Below are positions 22,238 to 22,344 of a stretch of 22,344 bases of DNA, piece by piece. The notes under the pieces were generated by a model. The model was not told the origin of the DNA and made no database searches. It saw only the letters and a program-made list of their open reading frames with translations. The position numbers were made by a program, and so were the translations under genes. Every line of letters begins with the position of its first letter. The stretch's first letter is position 1. Source of the stretch: a virus; IMG/VR virus record IMGVR_UViG_3300020152_000057, positions 1 through 22,344 of that record, one strand, 5' to 3'.

Positions 22238-22344
22238 TCGGGCTTCACCGTCTCGTCGTCGTCCGCGCCGATCCACAGCGTCTCGCGATTGCCGTTCGGC
22301 ATGGCGACGGTCACCCAGGTTACCTCGGGCAGGTTGGCGTTGGG
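22234..22344 (-). CDS. partial hypothetical protein, cut by the window edge
   Basis: The last 36 codons of a leftward gene are open up to the window edge and end with TGA at 22234-22236. The visible part reads EVTWVTVAMPNGNRETLWIG, then an acidic ADDDETVKPE tail. A four-base overlap with the next leftward gene supports a two-gene unit. The rest lies beyond 22344. Confidence 0.5.
   Translation of the reverse strand, partial: PNANLPEVTWVTVAMPNGNRETLWIGADDDETVKPE

Noticed and set aside
1-22344. tRNA or rRNA genes
   Set aside because: No cloverleaf or rRNA-like segment was noticed on either strand when reading through the window.

Overview
The window is GC-rich (roughly two thirds G+C by eye) and carries most of the early and middle part, plus the start of the head region, of a Mu-like transposable prophage. 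Base composition, codon use, GTG/TTG starts and palindromic repeats of the 'CCCTCTCCCC...' type suggest an alphaproteobacterium, probably Hyphomicrobiales (Devosia-like). The host assignment is inference; the Mu-like phage assignment is firm.

Layout. (1) 1-1370: short repeats, a cysteine-rich gene on + and a membrane protein on -, sharing their stop codons. It is unclear whether these are host or phage. (2) 1371-2497: a terminator hairpin, a short AT-richer stretch that may hold the phage left end, and the leftward repressor gene. The repressor has a helix-turn-helix and an S24-like domain that has lost its cleavage residues. A divergent control region contains a perfect 16-bp palindrome. (3) 2498-14963: one long rightward early operon of about 22 tightly coupled genes: Ner, a ParB-like protein, a CII-like regulator, transposase MuA, ATPase MuB, several DNA-binding or small proteins, a DUF3164 protein, a four-fold tandem helix-turn-helix protein, GemA and finally a Mor-family activator. 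(4) 14964-15144: a control region with a rho-independent terminator between two near-identical 33/34-bp direct repeats, plus dyad elements. (5) 15145-19995: lysozyme, 3TM-type holin, DUF2730 protein, gp26-like protein, DUF3486 (terminase small subunit type), two small zinc-binding proteins (one with two CCHC knuckles) and the terminase large subunit. (6) 19988-22062: small proteins and an SGNH hydrolase where a portal gene would be expected. (7) 22049-22344: two small leftward genes, the second cut by the window edge.

How the genes fit together. The repressor and Ner should set the lysogenic/lytic switch at 2422-2497. MuA and MuB drive replicative transposition. The many small HTH proteins probably tune host or phage transcription. 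Mor should switch on the region after 15103, giving lysis proteins and the headful packaging motor. Portal, head and tail genes are not in the window, so the prophage either continues to the right or is rearranged there.

The most unusual points are: a 27-bp perfect palindrome inside the parB-like gene; a host-type palindromic repeat that forms the end of a small gene and supplies the ribosome-binding site of the transposase; the four-repeat HTH protein; the duplicated 33/34-bp element around the early terminator; and the zinc-knuckle protein beside the terminase.
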